Part shown: piece after piece, positions 16,885-26,432 of the stretch
Layout: every line of letters starts with the position of its first letter
How positions within the stretch are numbered: the first letter of the stretch is position 1
Source of the DNA: JAFAGX01 sp963759875
GTDB lineage: Bacteria; Acidobacteriota; Terriglobia; Terriglobales; Acidobacteriaceae
Reading direction: 5' to 3'
NCBI GenBank assembly: GCA_963759875.1
Contig: CAVXBB010000015.1
Location: forward strand, 1,984,001 to 2,048,000
Length of the DNA stretch: 64,000 nt
Made by a program: the position numbers and the translations under genes
The notes under the pieces: generated by a model
The model's database searches: none
Told to the model about the DNA's origin: nothing
Seen by the model: only the letters and a program-made list of their open reading frames with translations

Positions 16885-17155
16885 CGCGAACCCCTTCGCA
16901 AACAGTCTCCTCCTTAACGTTGCCGCTCGCCTCGACTCAAGGTGTGCAAACTTTTTCTGAGACAATATTTACCGCGATTATAACATTGCCGCCGAAGGCC
17001 CCGAAGTGCCTGCCTTGGTTGCAGTTAAGTCGTAAGTACTAGCCTCATAAAGCACGTTCTTTTCTCTCCCGGCTCGCACCGCTCCTAAAGCTGCGTTATG
17101 CCTGCGCACAGGGTCCGGTCCGGGTCCCCAAGATGAGATAAGCTTATGAAAACTC

Positions 17156-17686
17156 ATGGCACGTCCCACAACCCAACCCACTCGGTCAAATCCGGAGAAG
17201 AATCCGCGCCGGGACCCTACGGCCGCGGGGCAGAGAGATGCCGCTGTAAACAGGATCGCTTCGCATAACTATTTCTTGCTGGAAAAATTTGAGGCCGGGG
17301 TAGCTTTGACCGGAACCGAAGTGAAATCCGTCCGGGCTGGGCGGGCCAATCTAAAGGACGCATATGGTCTGATCAAGGACGGCGAGCTCTGGCTGCTGAA
17401 TTGCCATATCGGGCCCTACGAGCATGGCAACATCTTCAATCATGCTCCGCTGCGGACGCGCAAGCTGCTCATGCATGGCAATGAAATTCGTAAGCTCATC
17501 GGAAAAACTCAACAGCGCGGGCTCACTCTGATTCCCACTCGCATGTATTTCAAAAATGGGCGAGTCAAAGTCGAGCTGGCCTTGGCTAAAGGAAAACAGC
17601 TTTGGGATAAACGGGAAACTGAGCGACGCCGCACTGCCGACCGTGAGGCCAGAGAAGCTGTTGCGCGTGGCAGAAAAGGGCATTAG
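17156..17686 (+). CDS. smpB: SsrA-binding protein
   Basis: The 176-residue protein contains the SmpB core: NYFLLEKFEAGVALTGTEVK, SVRAGRANLKDAY, NCHIGPYEHGN and TLIPTRMYFKNGRVKVELALA. It ends in the basic tail expected to enter the decoding site (KGKQLWDKRE). An N-terminal extension of about 30 residues is Pro/Arg-rich. It pairs with tmRNA in ribosome rescue; tmRNA is not in the window. Confidence 0.95.
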   Translation: MARPTTQPTRSNPEKNPRRDPTAAGQRDAAVNRIASHNYFLLEKFEAGVALTGTEVKSVRAGRANLKDAYGLIKDGELWLLNCHIGPYEHGNIFNHAPLRTRKLLMHGNEIRKLIGKTQQRGLTLIPTRMYFKNGRVKVELALAKGKQLWDKRETERRRTADREAREAVARGRKGH

Positions 17687-17712
17687 CCCACAACTCTAAA
17701 TACTCCAGGGTC

Positions 17713-20043
17713 TTACTCTCGGTCCAGGCTTTCCTCAATCACAACTTTTCCGTTCTTCTCGACCGTAATCACTTTTTGCAGGCTCTTGAACCCGGACATT
17801 GTGATGTCAATGACGTAATTTCCGGGATTCAGATAGAACACCACCGGGGACGCTTTATCCACAACGCGGCCGTTCACGGCGATCTGCGCACCTTTAGGCT
17901 GAGTTTTTATATTGACGGTCCCCATGCCTGCAGTCTCCGAGCCCCCAAAAACTTTCTTGAACTTCCCACCGATCTTAATTTCATCGGTGTTGCCGAGCGG
18001 CCGTAATGTGGAAGTCAACTGTAGAGTCTGGCCAATCTGAACATTCGCCGTTGCGGTCTCGTCTAAGTACCCCTGCTTTTTGAATACAAATATGTGGCTA
18101 CCCGGTTTATCGATAGAGAGTTGCGCCGGAGTTGTCTTACCGGCGTCCCGGCCATCGATCCAAACGTTGGCGCCAGCAGGATCGCTGGTGACTACCACTG
18201 TGGCAGTCGTAGGTGCCAACTGTACGCTGATCACCGACTTGCTTCCTGAGGTCACATCAATAGAGCGCGTCTCAGTGGCATACCCGGACTTGCCGATCAC
18301 AATCGTATGGTGACCGGGTAAAAGATCAGGAACGCTGAACGGCGTCACGGATGCGAGCTTCTTCCCGTCCACAGCGATCTGTGCTCCCTTCGGAGACGAG
18401 TCGATATTGAGTTGTCCGGGAATGATGCTAGGCGCCGTGGATTTGGCCGTGCGCGTTGGTTTTTTTACGCGGGAATGATTCCGTTGAATTGACCTTGGAG
18501 ACGGCTGTTCCTCCTGCGCTTCGGGGACCATTTGCGGTTGCACATTACGCGCCGGAGGTGCGGGTTCCACCGACTGGGCAGGCTGGCTGGCCGCAGCCTG
18601 GGCAACCGGTGCAGGTGCTGACTGCGTTGGCATGCTGTTGTCATCGGACTCGCCTGAGTGAATGTGATAAGCGATTCCGGCCACTATCAGAAGAATGATG
18701 GCCGCCGCGGCAGCGATTGAGTAAATAAACAGCTGCGGCGGGGTTTGCTTGATTTCACCAACTGCTTTCTTGGCGATCTCCCCGGGATGCACTTTGGGCT
18801 TGTCGACAGCTGCGGCTCTGTTGAACACAACTGCTTTCACGGTATCGGCAGGTTCTGACTGCTCCTCCACAACTGGCGCGGGAGAGGGAATGTGCACTTC
18901 TTTCAATGGAGGTAATTCATCAATATCCGAGAAACTGGGCCCGGCGCTTCCAGCCGTCCTGGCCTCATCCATCATCGGATCGACAGCGATACGCGGTGAT
19001 TCAGTTTTCGGCTCTTCAACTGCTGCCGACATGGTTGCATCTGCAAACGACGAAGAACTCGGGGCAACGGTTTTCGATTGCGTGGGACGGGAACCTGTAG
19101 CTTTCGCAGTTGTCGCGCTGCTTGCTCCGGCGCTTGCCGCTGCGGCCCGCGTAAGCTCGGATTGTGCAGCTGAGGCCTGCAGCGGTTTCGTAACCTTTGC
19201 GGCCGCGGGTTTACTCTGCTCTTTCGCTGGACTTTCTTTGCATTTCTCGAGATCGTTAACCAGTTCTTGCCCCGATTGGTAACGCTCCTCCGGTGCCTTC
19301 GCAATCGCCTTCATGATTACCGCATTCAGAGCTGGGTGAATTTTGCGATTGATCTGATCGGGTGCTGCCGGGGTGGCCTCCAAAATGGCTTGCCGCACCT
19401 GGTCTGCATCTTCTCCATCGAACGCCTTACGTTCGGTGACCATCTCGTACAGAATGACGCCAAGGCTGAACAGGTTCGAGCGTGCGTCAACTGGATCTTT
19501 CTTCAACTGTTCGGGAGACATGTAATGCAGAACTTGCGGGAGAACGCCGCGTGCCTGGGATTCATACAGTCCAGTGGTTGAAACGCCGAATCCCAGAATC
19601 TTGACGATGCCGTCCCACTGCACCATGATTTTCGCGGGTTCGAGGGCGCAGTGAAAAACATTGCGAGCATGGGCGTGGTCGAGTCCCTGACAACTCTGAC
19701 GGGCAATGTCCTGCAAATCCCAGATGGAGAACCCCTCTTTGCGGGCGAGCATAGTGCCGACGCTATTGCCTTGCACGTACTCTATGGATGCGCAGAGACT
19801 ACCCTCAATTTCTCCCGCCCCATAAAGTAAGGCAATATTGTGGCTGTTGAGAACCTTGCTACTTTCCGCCTCTTCGAGAATGCTTTTCACCAGCGCTGGT
19901 GCCTGCTCGCCCAACGGTGCAAGCCGTATGACCTTTAAAGCCACGGTTTGTTTGCTTTCCGTGTCGGTCGCTTTGTAAACGGAAGAGGCTTCCGTATGTG
20001 CAATTTCGCTGAGAATTTCGAAACGCCCGATTGTATTGGACAT
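17713..20043 (-). CDS. Membrane pseudokinase (Ser/Thr kinase fold) with three PEGA repeats
   Basis: From ATG 20043 (AGGAG upstream) the protein has 776 residues. Residues 8-265 are an Hanks-type kinase fold with the VALK lysine (K37), YMSPEQ in place of APE and SLGVILYEM. The catalytic loop reads HCALEPAK (131-138) instead of HRDLKPEN, and the metal-binding DFG reads GFG (151-153). The glycine loop is degenerate too, so phosphotransfer is unlikely. An Ala/Ser/Pro linker, one membrane helix (about 437-461) and three PEGA repeats (about 543-610, 611-680, 700-776) follow, facing the periplasm. It probably acts as a scaffold or sensor. It is convergent with smpB. Confidence 0.88.
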   Translation of the reverse strand: MSNTIGRFEILSEIAHTEASSVYKATDTESKQTVALKVIRLAPLGEQAPALVKSILEEAESSKVLNSHNIALLYGAGEIEGSLCASIEYVQGNSVGTMLARKEGFSIWDLQDIARQSCQGLDHAHARNVFHCALEPAKIMVQWDGIVKILGFGVSTTGLYESQARGVLPQVLHYMSPEQLKKDPVDARSNLFSLGVILYEMVTERKAFDGEDADQVRQAILEATPAAPDQINRKIHPALNAVIMKAIAKAPEERYQSGQELVNDLEKCKESPAKEQSKPAAAKVTKPLQASAAQSELTRAAAASAGASSATTAKATGSRPTQSKTVAPSSSSFADATMSAAVEEPKTESPRIAVDPMMDEARTAGSAGPSFSDIDELPPLKEVHIPSPAPVVEEQSEPADTVKAVVFNRAAAVDKPKVHPGEIAKKAVGEIKQTPPQLFIYSIAAAAAIILLIVAGIAYHIHSGESDDNSMPTQSAPAPVAQAAASQPAQSVEPAPPARNVQPQMVPEAQEEQPSPRSIQRNHSRVKKPTRTAKSTAPSIIPGQLNIDSSPKGAQIAVDGKKLASVTPFSVPDLLPGHHTIVIGKSGYATETRSIDVTSGSKSVISVQLAPTTATVVVTSDPAGANVWIDGRDAGKTTPAQLSIDKPGSHIFVFKKQGYLDETATANVQIGQTLQLTSTLRPLGNTDEIKIGGKFKKVFGGSETAGMGTVNIKTQPKGAQIAVNGRVVDKASPVVFYLNPGNYVIDITMSGFKSLQKVITVEKNGKVVIEESLDRE

Positions 20044-20448
20044 TGCTCCTACCCCTCGCACAGGCGAAGAAAAGGCTGTGGCGATTTGGCGGATTTCCCG
20101 AAGGGAGGGACGATCAATAGAATAACTGGACTTGGACTACTGGAGGGAGTTACGAAGGTCATTTCACAACTGGGCAATATCCAGCACGAGCCATCCCGGC
20201 TGGCAGTAACAAGGACCTAAACGCAGGCTTTTTCTCCGTAACTTTTCTACCTGGGAATTCGTTCATATAGATAGGAGGGCTGAATGACATTTGTCACTTT
20301 CACCCAGTGACGATCTCCACTGGCTTGCATCAGGCTGGCTCACGCATGATGTCACTGGGGGGACAGTTGTGGCGAGGGTTTTGATCAGCTATTCTTGACA
20401 TTATTCGTGAGCCCCACCTGAGTAACTGTTTTCTCCTGGAGTTCGACC
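20044..20448. promoter_or_regulatory. Divergent intergenic region upstream of the exporter operon
   Basis: About 400 nt without a gene. It contains a perfect palindrome TGACA-TT-TGTCA at 20285-20296 and CCAGTG/CACTGG (20304-20309 / 20318-20323) close to it. Both are plausible operator half-sites. TTGACA at about 20395 could be a -35 element for the exporter operon, but no convincing -10 follows. GGAG precedes the ATG at 20449. Confidence 0.4.
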
Positions 20449-21600
20449 ATGACACTCGGCCGGTTCGTCCGCAAGAACGCCTTCCGCAACAAGCGCCGCA
20501 GCCTGTTGACCCTACTCAGCATTAGTTTTTCCCTTTTGCTGCTGACTGTGATGATGACGATCTGGCGCGCATTCTATATGTCGGACGGTACAGCGGAATC
20601 TGCGCAGAGACTCATCGTCCGTCATAAGGTTTCGCTGGCTCAATTCCTGCCCATCTCGTACCGGGAGAAAATTCGATCTGTCTCGGGTGTCAAGAACGTT
20701 GTTAATGAGACGTGGTTCGGCGGACAGTACAAAGACGACAAACCGGAGAACTTTTTTGCGCAATTCGGCACAGATCCCAACGAAATTTTTGAGGTTCTAA
20801 AGGACTTCCATATTTCAGCGGACCAACTGGAAGCCTGGAAGAAAGATCGAGCAGGTTGCGTTGTAGACGCGGACTTAGCCAAGAAGCACGGATGGAAGAT
20901 TGGCGATCGCCTGAACATCAAGGGCACAATTTTCCCGCTGGATTTGGAACTCACGATTCGCGGTATGTTCACTGCGCCTACCCCTTCCGAATCGATCTAC
21001 TTTAACAACACTTATATCGATGAGGGCTGGCCGAAGGTCAAGGGCTTCGTGGGGTTTTACGGAGTTCTGGCGGATTCTCCGCAAAGCGTGCCAGAAATCG
21101 CCAAAGCCATCGATGCAGAGTTCCGCAACTCGGATCGGCCCACGAAATCTGAGAGCGAGAAGGCCTTCAATCTCGACTGGATCGCGATGTTAGGGAACGT
21201 GAAGGGCTTCATTTTGAGTATTTGTGCGGCTGTGGTTTTTGCGACCCTGCTGGTCTCGGCGAACACGATGGCCATGTCTATTCGCGAACGCACCCGCGAA
21301 GTCGCTCTCTTAAAAACCCTGGGCTTCACTCGCGGCACGGTATTGGCGTTGTTCATGGGTGAATCGGTGAGTCTCGCAGCTTTTGGCGGATTCCTTGGAG
21401 CACTTGCGGCTTCAGGGCTGGTTTACGTGATGGCCCGATCTCCGCAGATGGGTTTATTCCTTACCGGAGTCAGCTTTAGTTTTCCTATGGTTCTAGTTGC
21501 AGTATTCGTCGGAGCAAGCGTGGGCCTGGTGAGCTCATTCGTGCCGGCGTTCAATGCTTCGCGCCGAAACATAGTCGACGGATTGCGGCACATCGGGTAA
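20449..21600 (+). CDS. ABC transporter permease, FtsX/DevC type
   Basis: The 383-residue protein has an N-terminal helix (SLLTLLSISFSLLLLTVMM), a large periplasmic MacB_PCD-like domain, then three helices in the FtsX domain near residues 255-380 with TREVALLKTLGFTRG. First gene of a four-gene operon (permease, permease, adaptor, ATPase). Preceded by GGAG. The set resembles DevABC/MacAB tripartite exporters of lipids or peptides; cargo unknown. Confidence 0.88.
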   Translation: MTLGRFVRKNAFRNKRRSLLTLLSISFSLLLLTVMMTIWRAFYMSDGTAESAQRLIVRHKVSLAQFLPISYREKIRSVSGVKNVVNETWFGGQYKDDKPENFFAQFGTDPNEIFEVLKDFHISADQLEAWKKDRAGCVVDADLAKKHGWKIGDRLNIKGTIFPLDLELTIRGMFTAPTPSESIYFNNTYIDEGWPKVKGFVGFYGVLADSPQSVPEIAKAIDAEFRNSDRPTKSESEKAFNLDWIAMLGNVKGFILSICAAVVFATLLVSANTMAMSIRERTREVALLKTLGFTRGTVLALFMGESVSLAAFGGFLGALAASGLVYVMARSPQMGLFLTGVSFSFPMVLVAVFVGASVGLVSSFVPAFNASRRNIVDGLRHIG

Positions 21601-21610
21601 CGGAGAAATT

Positions 21611-22774
21611 ATGGCGGTTCCTCTTCAATACAATATCCGGAATTTGAAGCTGCGAAAGAGCGCCACCATCATGACCGCGCTGGGAATTGCGCTGACCGTA
21701 ACCACCGCGATTTTTATCTTGGCGCTGCTTGCGGGTCTGAATGCAGCTTTTCGAGGTAGTGGTGATCCGCTAAACGTGCTCGTTTTGCGAAAAGGTGCGA
21801 CGGCGGAACTGACGGCGGGCGGCGTCGACCGCGATACTCTGCCCGTTATGAAAGAGCTGGCGGGCGTAGCGCGCGACCCAAAAGGGCAGCCATTGGCCTC
21901 GGGGGAAGACCTGCTCGTGGTTGTGCTTCCGAGAAATGACGGTACTGGCGAAACCAACGTTACTGTGCGCTTTCTCACGTCCACAGGGATTGAGATGCGG
22001 CCCGAGGTGAAGCTCGCGGCGGGTCGATGGTTCACGCCCGGGCAGCGCGAAATCGTGGTGAGTAAGTCGATTCACAGCCGCTTCGCCCAGGCCAATATCG
22101 GCGACAACATCTGGATTGGCAAAGGCCCGTGGACGGTGGTGGGCATTTTCGACGCCGGCGGGACCGCTCATGACTCCGAAATCTGGGGAGACGTCAATCA
22201 GCTTGCCGCCGATTTCGACCGCACTACATACAATTCGGTGCTGCTCCGCGCTAGCGATCCCGTGGCTGCCGAGGCATTGAAGAATCGCGTGAGCGATGAT
22301 CAGCGGTTGAAACTGAATGGCATGCTGGAGACCGATTACTGGGCAAAGCAAACCAGTTCCGGAAACCCTATCAAGTTCGTTGGCATGATCGTCGCCATAA
22401 TTATGGCGATCGGCTCGTGCTTCGCGGCAATGAACACGATGTACGCGGCGGTGGCTTACCGCTCACGCGAGATCGCCACCTTGCGAGTAATCGGGTTTTC
22501 CCGGCCCAGTATTTTGACGTCTTTCGTTTTTGAATCTGTGATGTTGTCGTTGCTGGGTGCGCTGGTGGGAATTGTTTTAATGCTGCCGTTTAATGGAATG
22601 ACCACAGGCACTAACAACCCTGTCACCTTCAGCGAAGCTGTGTTCAGTTTGCGCATGACTCCGGGCGTGGTAGGCACAGCGGTTATGTTTGCGGTAGTCA
22701 TGGGTTTGCTCGGAGGCATTGCACCCGCCTGGCATGCAGCCCAACGCGAAATTTTGGCGTCATTGAGAGATTAG
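21611..22774 (+). CDS. ABC transporter permease, FtsX/DevC type (second)
   Basis: The 387-residue protein has the same layout as its upstream neighbour: an N-terminal helix, a periplasmic domain, and a C-terminal FtsX domain with SREIATLRVIGFSRPSIL. It begins 10 nt after the first permease stop with GGAG upstream. Two non-identical permeases imply a heterodimeric channel rather than the MacB homodimer. Confidence 0.88.
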   Translation: MAVPLQYNIRNLKLRKSATIMTALGIALTVTTAIFILALLAGLNAAFRGSGDPLNVLVLRKGATAELTAGGVDRDTLPVMKELAGVARDPKGQPLASGEDLLVVVLPRNDGTGETNVTVRFLTSTGIEMRPEVKLAAGRWFTPGQREIVVSKSIHSRFAQANIGDNIWIGKGPWTVVGIFDAGGTAHDSEIWGDVNQLAADFDRTTYNSVLLRASDPVAAEALKNRVSDDQRLKLNGMLETDYWAKQTSSGNPIKFVGMIVAIIMAIGSCFAAMNTMYAAVAYRSREIATLRVIGFSRPSILTSFVFESVMLSLLGALVGIVLMLPFNGMTTGTNNPVTFSEAVFSLRMTPGVVGTAVMFAVVMGLLGGIAPAWHAAQREILASLRD

Positions 22775-22780
22775 TTTGTT

Positions 22781-24145
22781 ATGCCCCTGGATACCAGACA
22801 CGCCGATTTACAGGGCTTGCGCATTGATCGCTCGGCTCCTGGCGGAGAAGGTGCGCCCTGGGCACGCCGTTACATCATTGTTGGAATTGCTATTGTGGTC
22901 GTGCTCAGTGTCGGTGCTTTGGCTTACCGACTTTTTTCCCCGAACACGCCCGAAATAGAAGTAACTCGTGCGCAAGCCGAGAACCGCGGTGATGCTGGCG
23001 GCGTAGTGCTCACGGCCAGCGGCTACATCGTGGCGCATCATAAGATCAACGTGAATTCCAAGGTCACTGGACGAGTCGCGTGGATCGGCGTTGAAAAAGG
23101 TGACAAAGTGAAGCAAGGCCAGGTTCTGGTGCGCCTGGAAGACGATGAATTCCGCGCTCAATACGAACAAGCCAAAGGTGCAACTGAGAATGCGCGAGCT
23201 TATCTGGAGGAATTGGAGCACGGATCCCGGCCGGAAGAAATCGACCAGGCGCAGCACAATCTCGACGAGGCGCGTGCCACGCTGGCCAATGACAAGTTGA
23301 CGCTAGATCGTGATACCCAACTGTGGTCGCAAGGTGTGGTTTCCCGGCAGGCATACGATGACGCCACCGCAAAGTTCGAAGCCGACCAGCAACGCGTGGA
23401 CTCACTGGAGAAATCTTATCGCTTGGCGAAGATCGGACCTCGCGCTGAAGAAATCAGCCGAGCCAAGGGCGCTTTGCTGCAAGCCGAAGGGCAGGAGGCG
23501 TACGCGAAGTCCTGGTTAGATGCAACCGTCATTCGGGCTCCGGTTGGCGGCACCATTCTGGAACGTACGGCCGAAAAAGGGGAACTTGTCACCGCGCAGT
23601 TCGCCAGCGGAGCCGAAGGCGGGCCACAAGGGCAGGTCGTTGCGCTCGCCGATCTTAACGATATTCAGGTGGAACTCGATATTTCGCAGGATGATTTTGC
23701 CAAACTTGGCCCCAAGCAAAGAGGCGTCGTTACCGTAGATGCTTATCCTGATCGCAAGTACGACGGTGAGATTCGGGAGATCTCACCAGAAGCCAATCGC
23801 CAGAAGGCCACCGTGCAGGTAAAGGTGCAGATCTTGAATCCAGATGAATACCTCCGGCCCGAAATGAACGCGACGGTGAAGTTTTTGGCAGATAACAAGA
23901 AATCGCCTTCAAGTTCACAGGCATCCGGGGTGTTCGTGCCAACCTCTGCGATTCATGATCACAATGGCAACAAGGTGGTTTTCCTTGCGTTCAATGGCAA
24001 AGCTCTGGAGCGCGAGGTTCAAATCGTTTCGCAACGTAGCAGCGGATTTATAGTACAGGGATTGAACGGAGGCGAAGACGTTATTACCGCAGCTCCAGCA
24101 ACTTTAAAAAATGGGGACAAAATCAAGATTAAGGGGCAATCATGA
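22781..24145 (+). CDS. Membrane fusion / periplasmic adaptor protein (HlyD/DevB-like)
   Basis: The 454-residue protein has one N-terminal membrane helix (about 28-48, YIIVGIAIVVVLSVGALAY). A split barrel/lipoyl domain follows (INVNSKVTGRVAWIGVEKGD and ATVIRAPVGGTILERTAEKG), with a coiled-coil hairpin between the halves and a C-terminal barrel. It links the inner-membrane permeases to an outer-membrane channel, not present here. Its stop overlaps the ATPase start (ATGA). Confidence 0.88.
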   Translation: MPLDTRHADLQGLRIDRSAPGGEGAPWARRYIIVGIAIVVVLSVGALAYRLFSPNTPEIEVTRAQAENRGDAGGVVLTASGYIVAHHKINVNSKVTGRVAWIGVEKGDKVKQGQVLVRLEDDEFRAQYEQAKGATENARAYLEELEHGSRPEEIDQAQHNLDEARATLANDKLTLDRDTQLWSQGVVSRQAYDDATAKFEADQQRVDSLEKSYRLAKIGPRAEEISRAKGALLQAEGQEAYAKSWLDATVIRAPVGGTILERTAEKGELVTAQFASGAEGGPQGQVVALADLNDIQVELDISQDDFAKLGPKQRGVVTVDAYPDRKYDGEIREISPEANRQKATVQVKVQILNPDEYLRPEMNATVKFLADNKKSPSSSQASGVFVPTSAIHDHNGNKVVFLAFNGKALEREVQIVSQRSSGFIVQGLNGGEDVITAAPATLKNGDKIKIKGQS

Positions 24146-24852
24146 GTACTGCCACTGTTGCAAATACGGCCACCCAAACCCGAGTAGTTCAGGTGCAGAA
24201 TGTCAGCAAGATCTTCAAGCGTGATGCCTTCGAGGTGAAAGCACTGGACGACGTGTCGATTGAGATCGCTAGTGGCGAATTTCTCGCGCTCATGGGTCCT
24301 TCCGGCTCGGGAAAAACCACGTTGCTGAACATGATCGCCGCGATCGACCGCCCAACGTCAGGAGAACTCCGCATTCTAGGTGAAAATATTTTTCGCCTCA
24401 GTGATCGGCAATCCGCACGCTGGCGCAATGAGCATATCGGGTACGTCTTTCAGACCTTCAACCTCATCCCGGTTCTTACTGCATTTGAGAATGTCGAACT
24501 CCCCTTGTTGCTAACCAAGCTCGATAGCCAGCAGCGGCGTGATCATGTCATGACCGCCTTGAAGCTGGTCGGTTTGGAGGAACGAGCGCAGCATTTGCCG
24601 AAGCAACTCTCCGGCGGCCAGGAGCAGAGGGTGGCGATCGCTCGCGCCATCGTCAGTGATCCCACACTTTTGCTGGCCGATGAGCCGACCGGAGATCTCG
24701 ACAGCCATTCAGCGACCGAAATTCTGGAAATCCTCAAGCGATTAAACGAAGATTTTCAGAAGACAATTGTTATGGTCACTCACGATCCTCATGCCGCTTC
24801 TTACGCCCACGTAACGCGGCATCTCGAAAAAGGCATGCTGCTCCCAGCGTAG
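24142..24852 (+). CDS. ABC transporter ATP-binding protein (LolD/MacB/DevA type)
   Basis: The 236-residue ATPase has Walker A GPSGSGKTT, Q-loop YVFQTFNLIP, signature LSGGQEQRVAIARA (Gln-Glu where LSGGQQQR is usual), Walker B LLLADEPTGDLD and switch VTHD. It is last in the exporter operon, overlapping the adaptor by 4 nt, and powers the two FtsX permeases. Confidence 0.94.
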   Translation: MSTATVANTATQTRVVQVQNVSKIFKRDAFEVKALDDVSIEIASGEFLALMGPSGSGKTTLLNMIAAIDRPTSGELRILGENIFRLSDRQSARWRNEHIGYVFQTFNLIPVLTAFENVELPLLLTKLDSQQRRDHVMTALKLVGLEERAQHLPKQLSGGQEQRVAIARAIVSDPTLLLADEPTGDLDSHSATEILEILKRLNEDFQKTIVMVTHDPHAASYAHVTRHLEKGMLLPA

Positions 24853-24860
24853 GATGCGCG

Positions 24861-25412
24861 TTATAACTGCGAATCGGAAAAGGCACTCGCCTGCTGTGTC
24901 GGTATCACGGCAGGATCGGCAACCCATTGCCACGCTCGCCGGCCGTTCGGTCGCGCCACGCTCTGGGCTTCTCCGTATTCAACCAGGCGGTTGAGCACGG
25001 TAGTCACTGAAGCTAAAGGATCTTTATGCCGCAGCAGCACCGCCGGCATGCGCTGCTGAATGCGGTCACACACCTCGCGGACGCTGAGCGGCGCGGCAGC
25101 TTCCATTAACACCAATCGACAAGCTTTGGTGAACCCAGGCTGGCGTCCAATGGTCTTGCGATCCACTAGCTCCATTAGGTCCGCGCCCAGGATTTCATCG
25201 CCGAACAGGTTCGCCAGCCCGGAGATAGTCTGCTTCAGGGTGCCGATTCGTTTCATGATGTCCGCACGTTGGCGCATAAGCTGCCGCAGTTCTTCGTGAG
25301 CAGTTTTGACGACTTCCTGCACGTGCGGATCGCTATTCTTGAGAAGGCTTCCGCCCCCGTTACCTGCATTGTGCATATCCTGCATAACTCTCTCCAGACT
25401 CTCCGCTGCCAA
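24861..25412 (-). CDS. Hypothetical protein with coiled coil and winged-helix-like domain
   Basis: A 183-residue protein. An N-terminal coiled coil (about 30-68, VVKTAHEELRQLMRQRADIM) is followed by a winged-helix-like region with APLSVREVCDRI, PLASVTTVLNRLVEYGEAQ and a Trp-rich wing WQWVADP. It may bind DNA. It is convergent with the exporter ATPase, 8 nt apart, so probably unrelated to it. Confidence 0.65.
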   Translation of the reverse strand: MAAESLERVMQDMHNAGNGGGSLLKNSDPHVQEVVKTAHEELRQLMRQRADIMKRIGTLKQTISGLANLFGDEILGADLMELVDRKTIGRQPGFTKACRLVLMEAAAPLSVREVCDRIQQRMPAVLLRHKDPLASVTTVLNRLVEYGEAQSVARPNGRRAWQWVADPAVIPTQQASAFSDSQL

Positions 25413-25740
25413 CGCTTATGTGCCGAAAACCGCCCCTGCCTATATACGCAGCGGGTCTGCTGAACGTTCCGTTCAATTCAGACTTGTTGCACAGTAAAGT
25501 CCGTTAGCTGCACAGAACAAGTCCTACGCCGCGAACCCCATTGCTGAGTTAGACGGAGGAGCACACAAAACGTTGAGCAGAATTTACAAACTTCTGCCGG
25601 CGGAGAATCAGTGCGGTAATGGCCGTGAATCAAGAGAGTTCCCAATAGAGCCAGAACTCCCAGCGAGATCAAGCAGTTCTGCACAGTTCCAAACCAACAT
25701 TTAAAATCCCAAAGAGGACCTTAAAGCCAAGGGGAGCACG
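25413..25740. other. 328-nt intergenic region
   Basis: No supported gene. A minus-strand GTG frame (25478-25684) begins with a hydrophobic stretch (LISLGVLALLGTLLI) but has no Shine-Dalgarno and degenerates afterwards. AGGGGAGC just before 25741 is the ribosome site of the next gene. Confidence 0.4.
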
Positions 25741-26337
25741 GTGAAGTTTTCTCAATTATTTAGTTTTCCCAATCAGCTCACGCTGATGCGAATGGTCTTC
25801 CTGCCCTTTATCGTGATCAAACTGGTGGAGGGGCATTACCGTGCAGCTCTGATCCTCTTTGTATTAGCCGGCGTCAGTGATGGACTGGACGGCCTGCTGG
25901 CCAGGATGCTCAAGCAGCAAACGATGCTAGGGCAGTATCTTGATCCTATCGCCGATAAACTGCTACTGAGCACGGTGTTTCTTGTGCTTTCGATTCTGCA
26001 CAAAATTCCTTGGAAGTTCACGGTTCTAGTTTTCAGCCGGGATATTTCTATTCTGGCCGCGAGCGCAGTCTTATATGCGATTGCCGGGTTGCGCGACTTT
26101 CGCCCGAGCATCTTCGGCAAGGCGAACACTTTCGCCCAAGTGGCTGCGGTTTTTTTTGTTCTGCTGCTGCAGTTGGATCCCGGTAGCCGATGGATTGGAA
26201 TAACGCGCCTTACGTGTTTGCGCGCGGTGTTTGCGTTCACAATAATCTCGGGTATCCACTACACCTTGATCGTCGGTCACCGGCTACGAGCAGTTCCACA
26301 CTCGTCGTCCCACGCCTCATCCATCGGTCGCACATAA
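25741..26337 (+). CDS. CDP-alcohol phosphatidyltransferase (PgsA-like)
   Basis: The 198-residue membrane protein starts at GTG with GGGAG upstream. It carries the CDP-OH-P signature D-G-x2-A-R-x8-G-x3-D-x3-D, seen here as DGLDGLLAR ... GQYLDPIADK, in the first third, then several helices. It probably makes phosphatidylglycerophosphate or cardiolipin from CDP-diacylglycerol. The C-terminal tail (HSSSHASSIGRT) is non-conserved. Substrate among glycerol-P, PG or serine is not decidable by eye. Confidence 0.88.
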   Translation: MKFSQLFSFPNQLTLMRMVFLPFIVIKLVEGHYRAALILFVLAGVSDGLDGLLARMLKQQTMLGQYLDPIADKLLLSTVFLVLSILHKIPWKFTVLVFSRDISILAASAVLYAIAGLRDFRPSIFGKANTFAQVAAVFFVLLLQLDPGSRWIGITRLTCLRAVFAFTIISGIHYTLIVGHRLRAVPHSSSHASSIGRT

Positions 26338-26432
26338 CGTTTTTTCGTGACGCGCCGTGACCTGTGTATCGGCGGTGTTGATTCAACTCACCGGCATTAC
26401 AACAAACACGGCGTGCGGTAAGAAACAAGCGT

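Noticed and set aside
25478..25684. Small minus-strand membrane protein
   Set aside because: GTG start without Shine-Dalgarno, and the sequence after the hydrophobic stretch does not look like protein.
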